Shown: piece by piece, positions 1-10,388 of the stretch
Layout: each line of letters begins with the position of its first letter
Position numbering within the stretch: the stretch's first letter is position 1
Source: Leishmania mexicana MHOM/GT/2001/U1103
Taxonomy: Eukaryota > Euglenozoa > Kinetoplastea > Trypanosomatida > Trypanosomatidae
DNA length: 64,000 bases
Assembly (NCBI RefSeq): GCF_000234665.1
Contig: NC_018335.1
Span: forward strand, 310,001 to 374,000
Reading direction: 5' to 3'
Notes under the pieces: model-generated
Database searches by the model: none
What the model was told of the DNA's origin: nothing
The model's input: the letters and a program-made list of their open reading frames with translations, nothing else
Translations under genes and position numbers: made by a program

Positions 1-3000
1 CTCCCTTATTCCCCTCGTCTCTCAGATGATGGAGACTTGTCCTTGTTTATGGAGTGGAAGTCTTGCTGTCCTTCGTAGCGGTACAAGACGGACTCAACGA
101 GAGCCACAACGCCTCGGTGATGTATCTGCTTCTTTTCGTGTTGCAGCTAAGGAAGCGCCGAATGTGGAGCAGCACCCAGAGAAACTCTCTCCATTTCATG
201 CGACCTGTCTCACCGCTAGGGTCGGATATCTTCTTACCGTGCGCCGTGCTCACACATTCCCCGCCTGAGCTGCCCTTCGTTGACGCGAGTTTTACGTTCG
301 GGCTTCACTTTTGCTCGAAAGAGAAAAGCGGTGGGGTCACACCGCACACGTGCGTCTTCCTTTGGTTTTCTGCTTGGCACCGCCGCACGACTATGCGGGA
401 TCGCCTTCCCGTGTGTGCGTATGTGTGTGCGTGTTTCGTTTGTAAGCGATACGTCAGCTCCCTCGTGCACTGCTCCACTTTTGCGATGGAAAGGGAGGAT
501 GGTGGCGAGGAGGAGGAGGAGTGATGGGTGGAGATAGGCAACGCCTCCTGCATCTCCACCGCTCCCCCAAATCTCTTTGTATGCTATTTCTTCTTTTTTT
601 TTCTACGCGTTCCATTCCCGCGATGCACACTTCTTCCCCCTCACCCATCTCTTGCCTCTCAATATCAAACCTCTTTAACACACAATCTAGGGGCGGGGGT
701 GGGGGTGGGAGAGCGCACTGGATAGCCTCGCATCTTCTTCTGCGCATGGGCGCCGGCGTGTGTGCTGTGCGTGTGACTGTTGTAATCTTCTCCGCGTTTT
801 TCTTTCTTATTCTCTCTCTACCGGTGCTCGTATATTGATGTATGTCTGTGTGTGGCTCGGTGACGTCAATGTGCCGTTTGCTAGGTTTGTGTGTATGTGT
901 GTGCACAGCTATCTGCCTTTCGTGTGGTACTCCCCTCTCCCTCTGCCTTGTACAATTGGCTCTCTGTATGACACCCACAGACTTACCTGCCGCCCCCACC
1001 TCTCCCACTTCCGCATCTCTGTCAAGTGGTTTCAGCCCAACTGCCTCGCGCTGCAGCTGCTTGTCGTATGCTGAGACACAAGGTGTTCGAGGTGGTGAGG
1101 GCTCAATACCGCGGATATGGTTGCGGCGCGGGTGGTGGCTTCTCTGCTCGACTTGACGGTCGAACACGCACACACACACTCACATCTTCGCAAATTCGTG
1201 TGTGATGGGAGCGTCGTGGTTGAATAGAGACGCGCACAAGGCAACAGGCAGCGCAGCAACGGGGCTGCCCCTCTCTCCCTAGCCACCCCTCCCTCTCCTC
1301 CACTCCCATTAATAAAAAAGGAATCATTGACTCAATGGTAAAGGCGCTCTACAAATGTAGAATAACCCGCGTTAGAAAGACGGTGGACTGGGAGAAGAAT
1401 GTCTGCCGTGGTGTGTGCTCTGGAGCATCTCACCCCCTCGCCCGAGCATCGTTTCGGTGCGCATGTGCGCTTCAAGTGTCTGTCTCGTTTTCTGTATGAT
1501 TCGCCATTTCCGCAGCCTCAGGGACACGAATCGCTGGACGTGGGTGGAAGATGGAGGCCCAATGGACTACTCGGAGAGCTCTCTTGAAGTTATGCCTCGC
1601 AGTCCAAGCTCCAAGTGAGGCGTGCGGTGAGCAACTTGTTGTTATCGACCACGCTACATAGGATCTTGCAGTGCCTCAACGGGTGAAGGTCTGATGAAGA
1701 CGACAGCGAACAAGAGGAATGTCGTGTGCTGTACCGGTGCTACCGGAATGAGGGCGAGATGTACAGGAAACGGAAAGCAGAACGAAAAAAAAGAATCACT
1801 GGTTGGTATGGCTGGTGACGCATCTGGGTGAGATTTGGAAACAAGGCGAGAAGAGGAGGAGGACCGGGCCCGCACCCGTGTGCATCAGGGCGGTTTCGGG
1901 TGCATACATGCGCGTGGCTACATGCGCCGCTCACCCGAGATGTGGAGGGAAGAGGTGCGCCTGCTTGCCAAAGAGCGACTGGATTTCGATCATTTTGTGT
2001 GTGGGTGCGCCTGGCATGCCGGTGGAGCCTTGATAGTCTTGTTCGAACACGCTGTGCATTACTCGTCACCACGCGCACACGCAGACGCGTGTGTGTGTGT
2101 GCGTGTGTGTGGGCGACCAACGACATCATAACCAAAGTGAAAGCAAAGCACGCGGAGAGCGAAAACAGGCAAAAAAAGAACACAAAACAGCACAAAAACA
2201 ACACAGAAACAGGAGACAAACACTTGCGCTTCTGCGCAGGCTCGCAGATACGGATGAGAACGCTGTTATTGTTTTTCTTTTTGAGCTTCACCCGCACGCG
2301 CACGTGTGTTCTGCACGGCGTGCACGATAGTAAACCATCGCGCTTTTAACGGAGGAGCACACCAAGAGAAGGAGGGAGGCAGCGAGCGAGGGAAGCTTCC
2401 GGGAACGCGCGCGTAAAGGAAGAGAGAGGAGAAAAAAGCAAAGGAAAAGCAGCATATATGATCAGCCGCGTGCGTTGAATTCTTCATTGAACTTCCTCTC
2501 CCCCTCCCCCTTTCCCTCTCTCTCCCACACATACACACACACATATCCTCTCACTGTCTCTGTACGGAAACCGCCCTCCCCTCCTCTTGTGTACGCGTAT
2601 GTTGTGCTTTTTCCCCTTCCCCCTCCTCTTCAACTTCACGGGTGTTGTCCGTGTCCGCGACGCGAAGCATCACGACTTCAACACTACAGGCACGAAGACG
2701 AACCACACAAGCATCAGACGGCGACTCTACGTCCGTTCGATTGCTTCTCCCGTGCTCCGTCTCTTCTGGAAGATATTGCCTTCCGTGTGTGTTTGGTAGT
2801 TGCGCCTGTCCCTTGTTTTTCTTCGCCGCCTTTTTCATAATTTTCTTTCTTGTCGAGCGGAAGAAGAGAGTAGAGAGGAGGACGCAGCACCAACGCAAAG
2901 ACCCAGCAACAGCCAAGGGGGAAAAAACGGAAGCGGGTGGCTGCATAGCGCGACCGGTGCTGCAGCTCATCTCATTTTTTCAGAAAAAAAACAAAAGAGT

Positions 3001-3504
3001 GCGTTTGGGAGTTTGTTTCTCTGTTGTCGTCCTCTCTTCCCTCCCTTTTTTTGTTCTCGGGGAAAAGAGGAAGAAAAAAATCGGCGCGAAAGAAGGTGGA
3101 TCCACCTTGCTTGAATACCAGCGGAACCTGATAACGCGGACCCCGGCTACCGTGAGGAGGAAGAAGATCGTGCGCATTGAAGTGACCGTTGGACAGGCCA
3201 GTGCGTTTGCAGGGCAAGGTGGCGTCACGTATCGGGCTCGACGTTGTTTTTTTTTCCCTAACGTCTTTCTTTCTTTTTGTGGTTTCGTGCTGTCATTCAC
3301 ACGTGTCTTTTCATCCTCGTCGTGTGGATGCGTTTTGTCTGTCACACATTCGCGTGAGTTGTTCGCGTTCCATCACTCGCCGTCTCCCTTAACTCGCCAC
3401 ACGGCATCCCCTTCGCGTACTTTGTCAAGGTCTGCCACTGTCTCTCTCTCCCTTTGACTCTTGTTCTCTGGTCATCTGTGTATCTCTATACATGGATAGA
3501 TAGG

Positions 3505-3520
3505 TATATATATATATATA
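3505..3520. repeat. (TA)n microsatellite
   Basis: Eight TA units in the spacer about 160 bases before the PTB-like gene. It is one of six pure TA tracts found in spacers of this window. Confidence 0.9.
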
Positions 3521-3610
3521 GTGTAGCGGGTTGTTGTTTATATGTAGCTGCCCTTGTCTAACTGCTGCGCCGGTTCTTATTTCACCCCTGTCACTGTCGA
3601 GCTGTCCTTT

Positions 3611-3663
3611 TCTTGACTCCTCATCCTTCTCCTCCTTTGTTGCTTGGTTCACCTCCACTCCAG
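3611..3663 (+). promoter_or_regulatory. Predicted SL trans-splice acceptor, PTB-like gene
   Basis: A pyrimidine-rich run of about 50 bases ends in CAG at 3661-3663, 19 bases before the ATG at 3683. This is the standard layout of a kinetoplastid trans-splice acceptor. Use of this AG is inferred, not shown. Confidence 0.5.
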
Positions 3664-3682
3664 CCGGCGTCGTCGTCTCAAA

Positions 3683-5974
3683 ATGTCCACTGTGGTCCTC
3701 AGCAACCTCCCGATGGGGTGCATCGAGTCTGACATCCACCGGGCTTTACTCATGTACGGCACCGCTGTGAACATTGAGATGAATTCGCACGCATCACAGG
3801 CTACTGTGACGATGCGCACGAAGCAGGAGGCTCAGGCGCTGCTGAGTCGCCGCTCTGTGAACGTCATTGGCACCTCGGTCCGCGTAGACGCTCAGATGCA
3901 GGCCCCACCACCACCGCAGCAGCTCCAGCAACAGCATCCGCATCAGCCGCCTCAACAGCAGCAGATGATGCCTCAGCCATCGCAGCATCTGCAACAGCAA
4001 CAGGTGGGGAGTTACGGGTATGTGTCGGGCAATGGCGGGCAGCAGCAACAGTCCATCTATGGCAGCATGGCGCCGCAGCAGTATCCCCAGCACGAGCTCA
4101 GCCATCAGCCGCAGCATTCCCAGCAGCAGTATGTGCAGCCGCAGCAGTCATACCCGCAACAGCCGCAACAGATGCCCTTGCAGTCGCCACCGCACAGCAC
4201 GGGCAGCTACATGCCAAACACCAGCCACCAAGGCGGCGGCAGTGGGCAGGCAATCATGCCGGTGCCTCCGCAGCCCTCTCGGCGTCTGCGTGTTCTGGTT
4301 GAAGACTGTCGCTACCCGATCACCCGAGACGTGCTCATGCAAATGTTCAGCATGATCGCCCCGCCCGTTAGCGTGTCTTGTGGCCCGTATGGCCCGACGA
4401 CCACCGGCGCGGTCGAATTCGCGGACGCGGCATCGGCGCAACAAGCCATGGACCAATTCCACAACAATGCTATCTACCCTAACTGCTGCTACGTCAAGCT
4501 GTTCTTTGAGCTGATGTGGGACCGAGTCGACCCGGTGCAGCCGCCTCTGCAGTCGCACCAGGTGCACTCGCACGGCGGCAGCAACAGCGGCTATGGCTAC
4601 CCCGCACAGGGTCCCACTAACGCGCCGCCATCGGTGAACGTGAATCCGTACGGCGTGGCACCCCACGCCTCTGCGCAACCGGACGCGTGCGGAGCGGGCT
4701 GGGGCGGCAGGGATGGTGCCCAACATTACGGCGGTTCCACCCCGTCGAGTGCCGCACCGCAGTCGCAGCCGGCGCCGCATCCGCAGCCTGGACAACCCGC
4801 AACCGATTCTTTTGGCCGCGGCCGAGGCGACTGTGGGGCCGGTTCTGATTCTGCAAACGACAATGACCCCGCGGTGCAACATGGCAGCGAGAGCAGGGCT
4901 ACTCGTGGCATGGCGCCTGGACCAATGGTGAGAGGCGGCCGGGGTGCCGTGCGAGGTGGCATCGGGGGTCGTGGCAGTGGTACGGAGGTCGGTGCTGCGA
5001 CCGGCTTCAGCCCGCTCGAACCCTCAGGCGCACCGCCGACGCGGGGTGGCGGTGCTGGCGTCGGACGTTATCCTGGATCGGAGACGAGCGGCTGCACCAT
5101 TATGGTTAGCTGTGTGAATGAGTCGGTTCCTTTGTACGACTTATGGGTGTTATTGGAGGTGTTTGGCAACGTGAACTCGTTGAAGCGACAGTTTCGCGAT
5201 CGCACAAACGTGGTGGCGCAGTTTCAGCACCCCGGCGACACGCTGACGGTGATTCAGTACCTGCAGCACTGCCCGTTTCGCGGTAGTGTGCTGCGGCTGA
5301 AGCGCTTCAACGGCTACCAAGAGCGGGATACCGAGTGGGAAACAAAGTCAGCGACTGATCCGGCAACACAGGCTGCTCTCTTCACCACGGGCTACCACCA
5401 CCGCACGGCGCCGCGAGCGCCGGTGAACGTGCGAGGCCGCGTGCACCCGGACAAGAACCTATACATCACCAACCTCACCGAGGCCATCTCGGACGACGAG
5501 CTGAAGGGGATCATGAAGGAGGCAGGCTTTGAGCCGGACGCGTTCTTTCGTCGCGGCCAGAAAGGAGCCATTGTCGCCTACAAGGATACGGAGACGGCCG
5601 TGGATGCGCTCATCGCGTTACACGCCAAGGAGGTGCGGGAGCGCTTCCTCCGGGTAACCTTTTCGCGCTTCCCACCCGGCCCGCGGCCCTCGCGCGGCGG
5701 CGTCGACAAGGGAGATGAGGACGACGACGGGGATGCGGAGCAGTGCAACGGACAGCAGGAGATGCAGTCAGAGCCACCGCAGCAGCAGCAGCAGCTGCCT
5801 CAGCCGTCGCAGTTGAACGAGCCAGCGCCTCAAGAATCTGCCGAGCCGCCGGCGCCGCCACCACAGGAGCCTGAGCGTGCTCCGGAGGAGGCTGGCGGCG
5901 GCGAGGTGGAGCCGGCCGTACCTGAGGCGGCTCCAAGGGTGGCGAAGGTAAAAGCGAAGTCTGCCAAGAGGTAG
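3683..5974 (+). CDS. Four-RRM polypyrimidine-tract-binding-like RNA-binding protein
   Basis: A 763-aa RNA-binding protein. Four RRM-type domains can be seen: RRM1 at ~1-75, RRM2 at ~200-275, RRM3 at ~471-545 and RRM4 at ~590-663. RRM4 is the most canonical, with RNP2 LYITNL and an RNP1-like KGAIVAY. RRM1 and RRM2 are joined by a Gln/Pro-rich linker (~85-195). A Gly/Arg-rich, RGG-like stretch lies at ~410-445, and the tail after ~665 is rich in Gln, Pro and Glu. Four spaced RRMs with non-aromatic RNP positions fit the PTB family. In trypanosomes PTB homologues (DRBD3/PTB1, DRBD4/PTB2) act in splicing and mRNA stability, and the size and low-complexity linkers suit DRBD4/PTB2 better. The ATG at 3683 follows a strong splice acceptor and begins directly with RRM1. 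PTB-like is fairly safe; the exact orthologue is not. Confidence 0.85.
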   Translation: MSTVVLSNLPMGCIESDIHRALLMYGTAVNIEMNSHASQATVTMRTKQEAQALLSRRSVNVIGTSVRVDAQMQAPPPPQQLQQQHPHQPPQQQQMMPQPSQHLQQQQVGSYGYVSGNGGQQQQSIYGSMAPQQYPQHELSHQPQHSQQQYVQPQQSYPQQPQQMPLQSPPHSTGSYMPNTSHQGGGSGQAIMPVPPQPSRRLRVLVEDCRYPITRDVLMQMFSMIAPPVSVSCGPYGPTTTGAVEFADAASAQQAMDQFHNNAIYPNCCYVKLFFELMWDRVDPVQPPLQSHQVHSHGGSNSGYGYPAQGPTNAPPSVNVNPYGVAPHASAQPDACGAGWGGRDGAQHYGGSTPSSAAPQSQPAPHPQPGQPATDSFGRGRGDCGAGSDSANDNDPAVQHGSESRATRGMAPGPMVRGGRGAVRGGIGGRGSGTEVGAATGFSPLEPSGAPPTRGGGAGVGRYPGSETSGCTIMVSCVNESVPLYDLWVLLEVFGNVNSLKRQFRDRTNVVAQFQHPGDTLTVIQYLQHCPFRGSVLRLKRFNGYQERDTEWETKSATDPATQAALFTTGYHHRTAPRAPVNVRGRVHPDKNLYITNLTEAISDDELKGIMKEAGFEPDAFFRRGQKGAIVAYKDTETAVDALIALHAKEVRERFLRVTFSRFPPGPRPSRGGVDKGDEDDDGDAEQCNGQQEMQSEPPQQQQQLPQPSQLNEPAPQESAEPPAPPPQEPERAPEEAGGGEVEPAVPEAAPRVAKVKAKSAKR

Positions 5975-6838
5975 AAGCGCGGTGTATTTCTGCAAGGCAG
6001 CTGCACCTGTCTGTGCTAGGTCGTCCTCGGCGCTGCAAGAGGTGTGACGCGTGCGCAGAGATGGGATGAAGCGCCGGTGCGAGAGGTTGGCACATCACAT
6101 CTGTTGAGGATTGGGGTCGGGTGTGCACTGCGTGGGAGGCGCCTGTATCCGAACCGAAGGGTGTAGTCACTGCCGCTGACGATGTCGTCAAGAAACGTTC
6201 GTGCTGTTTTGTTGTTGTACTCTTTGGCCTGGGACCGCTTTTTTTTCTTGCGGGGTAATAAAAGGGCTGCCGGTAGGTGAAACTATGAGGGGGGAAGCAA
6301 AGGCACGAGAGGAATCGCCGCGCACAACCACGGGCGTCTGACCACCCGCGAGTATTGTTCCCACTGTGCGCTGGGAATGCAAGAGAGGGTTTCTGAGAAG
6401 AGCGAGCGAGCCGCGACGTCCCTCCCTATCGCCTCAGCGCTCCTTCGGCTCTCCTCGCGCAACTAAAGTGCGCGAGACGCGGCATCAGCCTCTGTGTGTG
6501 TGTTTTGGGTGTGTATGCATGCCGTGCCTCACAGCTACAGCGTCACGAGCGCGCGTACTTAACCACATCGTGTCTCTCCGTGTGCATGGGTTTCGTGGTT
6601 CGCCTAGGTCGTGCTAAATGCGCAAGGTTCGCCGTGCGGGTAGCTGTGCTGATGTCACTATTTCCTTCACCGACCTCGCTGCACGTTGGATGTGGCTCTT
6701 GACAGCGGCGCATATACATTCGTCTTTGTGCACATGTACCCTCGTGTATTATGACCTACCTCCCTTTCTTTGTTGTTATTGTTTGCTTTACAACACGGGT
6801 CCCAACCCCTCCCCCTTCCATCCACACAGTCACTGAGG
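5975..6838. other. Intergenic spacer (3' UTR / 5' UTR)
   Basis: Nothing but UTR-like sequence is seen between the PTB-like and TFIIE-like genes. It contains a T-run at ~6239-6248 followed by an AATAAAA. The end is a poly-pyrimidine tract leading to an AG at 6828-6829. Confidence 0.6.
6772..6829 (+). promoter_or_regulatory. Predicted SL trans-splice acceptor, TFIIE-like gene
   Basis: A T/C-rich stretch ends with CACACAG at 6823-6829, leaving only nine bases before the ATG at 6839. A very short 5' UTR is predicted if this AG is used. Confidence 0.45.
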
Positions 6839-8548
6839 ATGGAGGTGGCTGGCTCGTTGGAGCAGGCGTGGGATCCGTCCGCGCCAGGCGCCGGCGCGCT
6901 CCGCGCCACGGCTATCGCTCAGCTTTATTTCCGGATGACCAGCCATCACCCACTGACAATCTTAGTTGTGGACACGATGTGCCTCGTCTTCGGGGCGGAC
7001 GGCGTTACAGTGCAGGAGCTGGTCGACTACTTGGGGATCACAGAGGACCGGGTGCGGTTTGGCCTCGAGGGCATTCCGGCCGGAATGCGGTGTGCCGCGC
7101 GGCAGCTGGAGTCCGAAGGGTCGCTTGTCGGCGCTGCGCCGGACGCGGTGGGGGATGCGGATGCGCCGCAACGCGACCGACGGGTCGGCACCGGAGAGAC
7201 AGGCTCGAGGGAGGTACGATATTACCTGAACTACAAGCGGATGTTGCCGCTTGTGTACGCCCACGTGACGCGTCTGTTGCTGTCTGCGTGCGTGACCGAC
7301 GTTCCACCATGCCGGTACGTGGAGTCGGTGCAGCAGGCGCAGTTGGCGGCGTACCAGAAAGCTGACGCGAGCGTCGCTCACGCCTTCTTTGCCTCTGGCC
7401 AAGCACCTCACTCAGAGGAGGCGCTGCCCGCCAGCAGCGGCGTCGGGCCGTCCGACAAGGGCGTCGGTGATCACATCGACGTCTCCGAGGCGATGCGGCG
7501 CAGAAACGCGATTCGCGGTATCCTCTGCCTCGGCTGCTCTTGCTACTTCCTTGTCGAGGAATTTTGTGAGACCCTCACTCGCTGCCCGCGGTGCGAGAGA
7601 GACATCCTGAGCCTCTGCCTGCAGGCCATCCAGGCGCAGTTGGAGGCGCTTGTGAGGGAGAAGCAGACGCTGGTGACACTGCTGCCTCCCGTGAGGCAGG
7701 TGTGGAAGCGGGTCATTGCACGCGAACCATCACAGGCGCCAAGCGTCGCAGCAAAGACTTCATCATCGACGGCAGAGGCACCCGAGACGGCAGGGCAAAA
7801 CACCACAGCGGGCACAGGTGGTGCTACCGTCAGTGCAGCTGCGTTGCCGCTGAGGCTCCAGCTAGATTGCACGCTGTCCCGCGACCCCTTTCTATTTCAG
7901 CAAGCCGTCGCATTCTTGTCGCTCTACAGCATGCCCTTTGCTTCCGTGAGCGACGCGGCGAGTGTGGTGAATGTGCAGGAGATACTCACCGAGCGCGAGT
8001 ATCAGGATCGGCTCCGCGGGCGCGCGTCGGTGACCGATCAGTTTCGGTCCCTCCACCGTCATGCTGCATCGGTGCACGTGCGTCTCATGTCCCAGCGAGA
8101 GATTGACGCTGCGCTGCAGCAGGAGAATCACCAGAAGGTGCTGAAGCGGGCGATGCTGCCGCCGTGGCTGCGAAACACAACCACTCTTAATGGGCTTGGC
8201 GGCAGTCACATTTACGCCAGCGCCGACAACGGTGCCGCCGCGACGCAAGAAGCGGAAATGGACGTGGCGAAGGAGCCATGGGAGATGGAGGGCTTGCTAT
8301 TTAGAGGGACTACAAAAGGACACGTGCCGACGGGCGGAGCGGTCTGGACGGCAGACAGTAGCGTCGCCCGATCCTCGGTAACAGCGGCGCCGGTGCAGAA
8401 GCGTCGGCGAGTCACAACCGATGCTAACGAAAAAGCAGAGCTGACACGCACCGCCTCCTTTATCGCGACTCACTACTATGATGACGAGTTTGATGCGGTG
8501 GCGCTTCCGCAGACGCGGCGCGTGCGAGGGAGGAAGAGGGAGCCATGA
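6839..8548 (+). CDS. TFIIE alpha-subunit-like general transcription factor
   Basis: A 569-aa protein that looks like a divergent TFIIE alpha (archaeal TFE) subunit, which helps RNA polymerase II initiate. In order: an N-terminal winged-helix-like region with a helix-turn-helix at ~56-79 (VTVQELVDYLGI...); a segment with YYLNYKRML, like the strand and helix that follow the winged helix in TFIIE alpha; a zinc ribbon with Cys230-x2-Cys233 and Cys249-x2-Cys252; and a helix right after it (~258-280). Near the C-terminus, PPWLR (441-445) followed by a threonine-rich turn resembles the conserved 'PxWLRxST' element of TFIIE alpha. The C-terminus is basic with a KKRR-like NLS patch, so the protein is probably nuclear. 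The central ~300 residues are trypanosomatid-specific. Start: first in-frame ATG after the splice acceptor. A role at the SL RNA promoter is inferred. Confidence 0.75.
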   Translation: MEVAGSLEQAWDPSAPGAGALRATAIAQLYFRMTSHHPLTILVVDTMCLVFGADGVTVQELVDYLGITEDRVRFGLEGIPAGMRCAARQLESEGSLVGAAPDAVGDADAPQRDRRVGTGETGSREVRYYLNYKRMLPLVYAHVTRLLLSACVTDVPPCRYVESVQQAQLAAYQKADASVAHAFFASGQAPHSEEALPASSGVGPSDKGVGDHIDVSEAMRRRNAIRGILCLGCSCYFLVEEFCETLTRCPRCERDILSLCLQAIQAQLEALVREKQTLVTLLPPVRQVWKRVIAREPSQAPSVAAKTSSSTAEAPETAGQNTTAGTGGATVSAAALPLRLQLDCTLSRDPFLFQQAVAFLSLYSMPFASVSDAASVVNVQEILTEREYQDRLRGRASVTDQFRSLHRHAASVHVRLMSQREIDAALQQENHQKVLKRAMLPPWLRNTTTLNGLGGSHIYASADNGAAATQEAEMDVAKEPWEMEGLLFRGTTKGHVPTGGAVWTADSSVARSSVTAAPVQKRRRVTTDANEKAELTRTASFIATHYYDDEFDAVALPQTRRVRGRKREP

Positions 8549-10388
8549 GAGATACAACGATGCGTTCTCTATGAGCTACCCGCGTTTGTGGTGTTTGGCA
8601 GAGTCTGCTCTGCAGCTACGGATGCGTGTTGCTTCAGCTCAGGATTTATTCTTGTTTCCAGTAATGCCGCCACGCCTCCGTGGCGGGAGGGGGGATTGCA
8701 GCCTCTGTCAAACGTGTCTGTCACGAAGAGCCAGGCCGGAGTTTTCCTTTTTCCAGGTGATTCTGTGGGTATGAGCAAGTTGACCCCTCCCTCTCCTCCC
8801 CCTCTTCGCCCGCCCCGCGGAGTGTCCGGCGCGCTGTTCAGGTGGCAGATGTTGCGGCTAGTCCGCTGAGGCTTGCGATCACTGAGCGGGAGATTATATC
8901 CGCGTATCGCTCTTCAGCGAAACAGCGGCGAGACGATAGTATGAAGGGCTTTCCCATGTTGCCCGCGTATGTTCTCCCCTCCTGTAAAAGGAGAGGCAAC
9001 GCAGTCCTTGTCGCACAGCATATGTTTGTGCGTGTCTCTCCTACGTGCCTCGGAAACACGTGTGCATAGTGCCTCGTCCGCTTTCTCGTACTTTGCTGTG
9101 GGCTTACCACCGTACCATCAACCTGTGCTGCCCCCCTTTTTCCTCTTACGGACACCCGTGGCGTGTACATGGACCCGCGTACTTTCACTATTCACACCGG
9201 CACTGCTCCAGAGATGCTTCTGGCCACCGCTGTGTACATACGCAATGCCGTCACTCCAGCGTATCGTGGACCCTGGCACCGTCTCCTCCTCCCTCCCTTT
9301 CCGCCTCATTCCCGTCCTTTTTTTTTCATATTTTTCCCTCAGGACTCCCTCGTGCATCTTGTGAATCCTCCTGTCCTTCGATGGCTTCTCAGTGAAGGGT
9401 GGCGCAACGGAAAAGGAGAACGGAAAGAAAAACGCCCTGAGGAAAACACATGCGCGTTTGGCTCTGGGAGTGCCACTTCGGGATCGTCCCCGTGAGCATT
9501 CTCCCATTCTCTGTCCAGCGCCCCCTTGCTGCTCTTTCCTCCCACCCACTCCTTGGCGTTCTCCCGTGCGTGCCGGCTTCTCTCTCGCTTTTCTTTTTCT
9601 GAGATGGCTGGGCTCTCGGCATTCACAGCACCGCTTTGGTCTTCGTCTCCGCTTCTCCTTCTCCTCTTCCTGTACGTGTGCATCGATGTGTGTGCGTGTG
9701 CAAAGCCAGCCCACGTCACCTTGCCAGGGTTCTCTACGACACACTTACAGCGAGCGAAGCAGGCGCTCTCCCTTGCCCGCTCATTACCGGTGTACGCGGC
9801 CTTCTTTTTTATGTTGTTGCACGCACGGAGAACCATCTCACCTCCCTGTCACCGCTCTGACGTGCACTTGCCGTCGAAAAGCGTGCGGGAGAAACCAGAG
9901 CGCACTGTCGGAGGCGCGGGCTCGCTGTGCAGATGCGCATGTAAGCGCTGGTGATTTGTGCGTGTGTGCGTGTTTCCATGTCACCCTGACTCCGTGAGAT
10001 TCGGCGCTGATGTTCCCGATCTCATATCGTTTTGTCGAATCCTCGCCGCCTCTACCGCCGTGGAACCTGTGGCGCGTTCATTTTTCGGTGATTGTTGGGT
10101 GTTCTGGCTGCGCCCCATCTCGCTCGCTCTCTGTGCGTGTGTGCAACTTTCACTTTTTGGGTGCACTTCGCTCGCTTGTTATCCTTCCTTCGTGCATCAA
10201 CCACATGCCCTCAATACGGGGTGCGCCCGTGCTTGATGAATCGCCAGTGTTCACGGCATATGCCCTCGTGTAAGGCTTGGCCACCAATGGCGTTCTTGTG
10301 CTCATCCTCATGGTGAACAGTGGGTGGAGGACGACGCCGCAGCAGAAGGCCGTACTTGTGCTTTACATCGCTTCCTTACTGTGCCGCG
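8549..10388. other. Intergenic spacer
   Basis: UTR-like, T/C-rich sequence with no recognisable coding region. Open frames here have biased, repetitive translations on both strands. It ends at the first ATG of the decayed gene at 10389. Confidence 0.55.

Larger units (their letters stand above)
1..3682. other. Intergenic spacer before first gene
   Basis: No credible coding region is visible. Short open frames on both strands are low-complexity and have no recognisable domain. The stretch is rich in T/C runs, GT and CA repeats and A-rich patches, typical of trypanosomatid UTR and spacer DNA. The left part is probably the 3' UTR of a gene lying outside the window, and the last ~50 bases are the poly-pyrimidine tract of the next gene. 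No tRNA or other structured RNA gene was recognised. Confidence 0.6.

Noticed and set aside
54..524. 156-codon + frame at the left edge
   Set aside because: Ends in a GAG-repeat-driven Glu run and has no domain; likely part of a 3' UTR.
1320..1395. tRNA-like stretch with 'TCAATGGTAAAGGCGC'
   Set aside because: Resembles a D-arm by eye, but no acceptor stem, anticodon arm or T-arm consensus could be built around it.
4148..4882. Minus-strand frame opposite the PTB-like gene
   Set aside because: Arg/Leu/Val-rich shadow of the Gln/Pro-rich coding repeats; no motif.
7038..7406. Frames antisense to the TFIIE-like gene
   Set aside because: GC-rich shadow frames; the sense protein has a zinc ribbon and winged-helix motifs.
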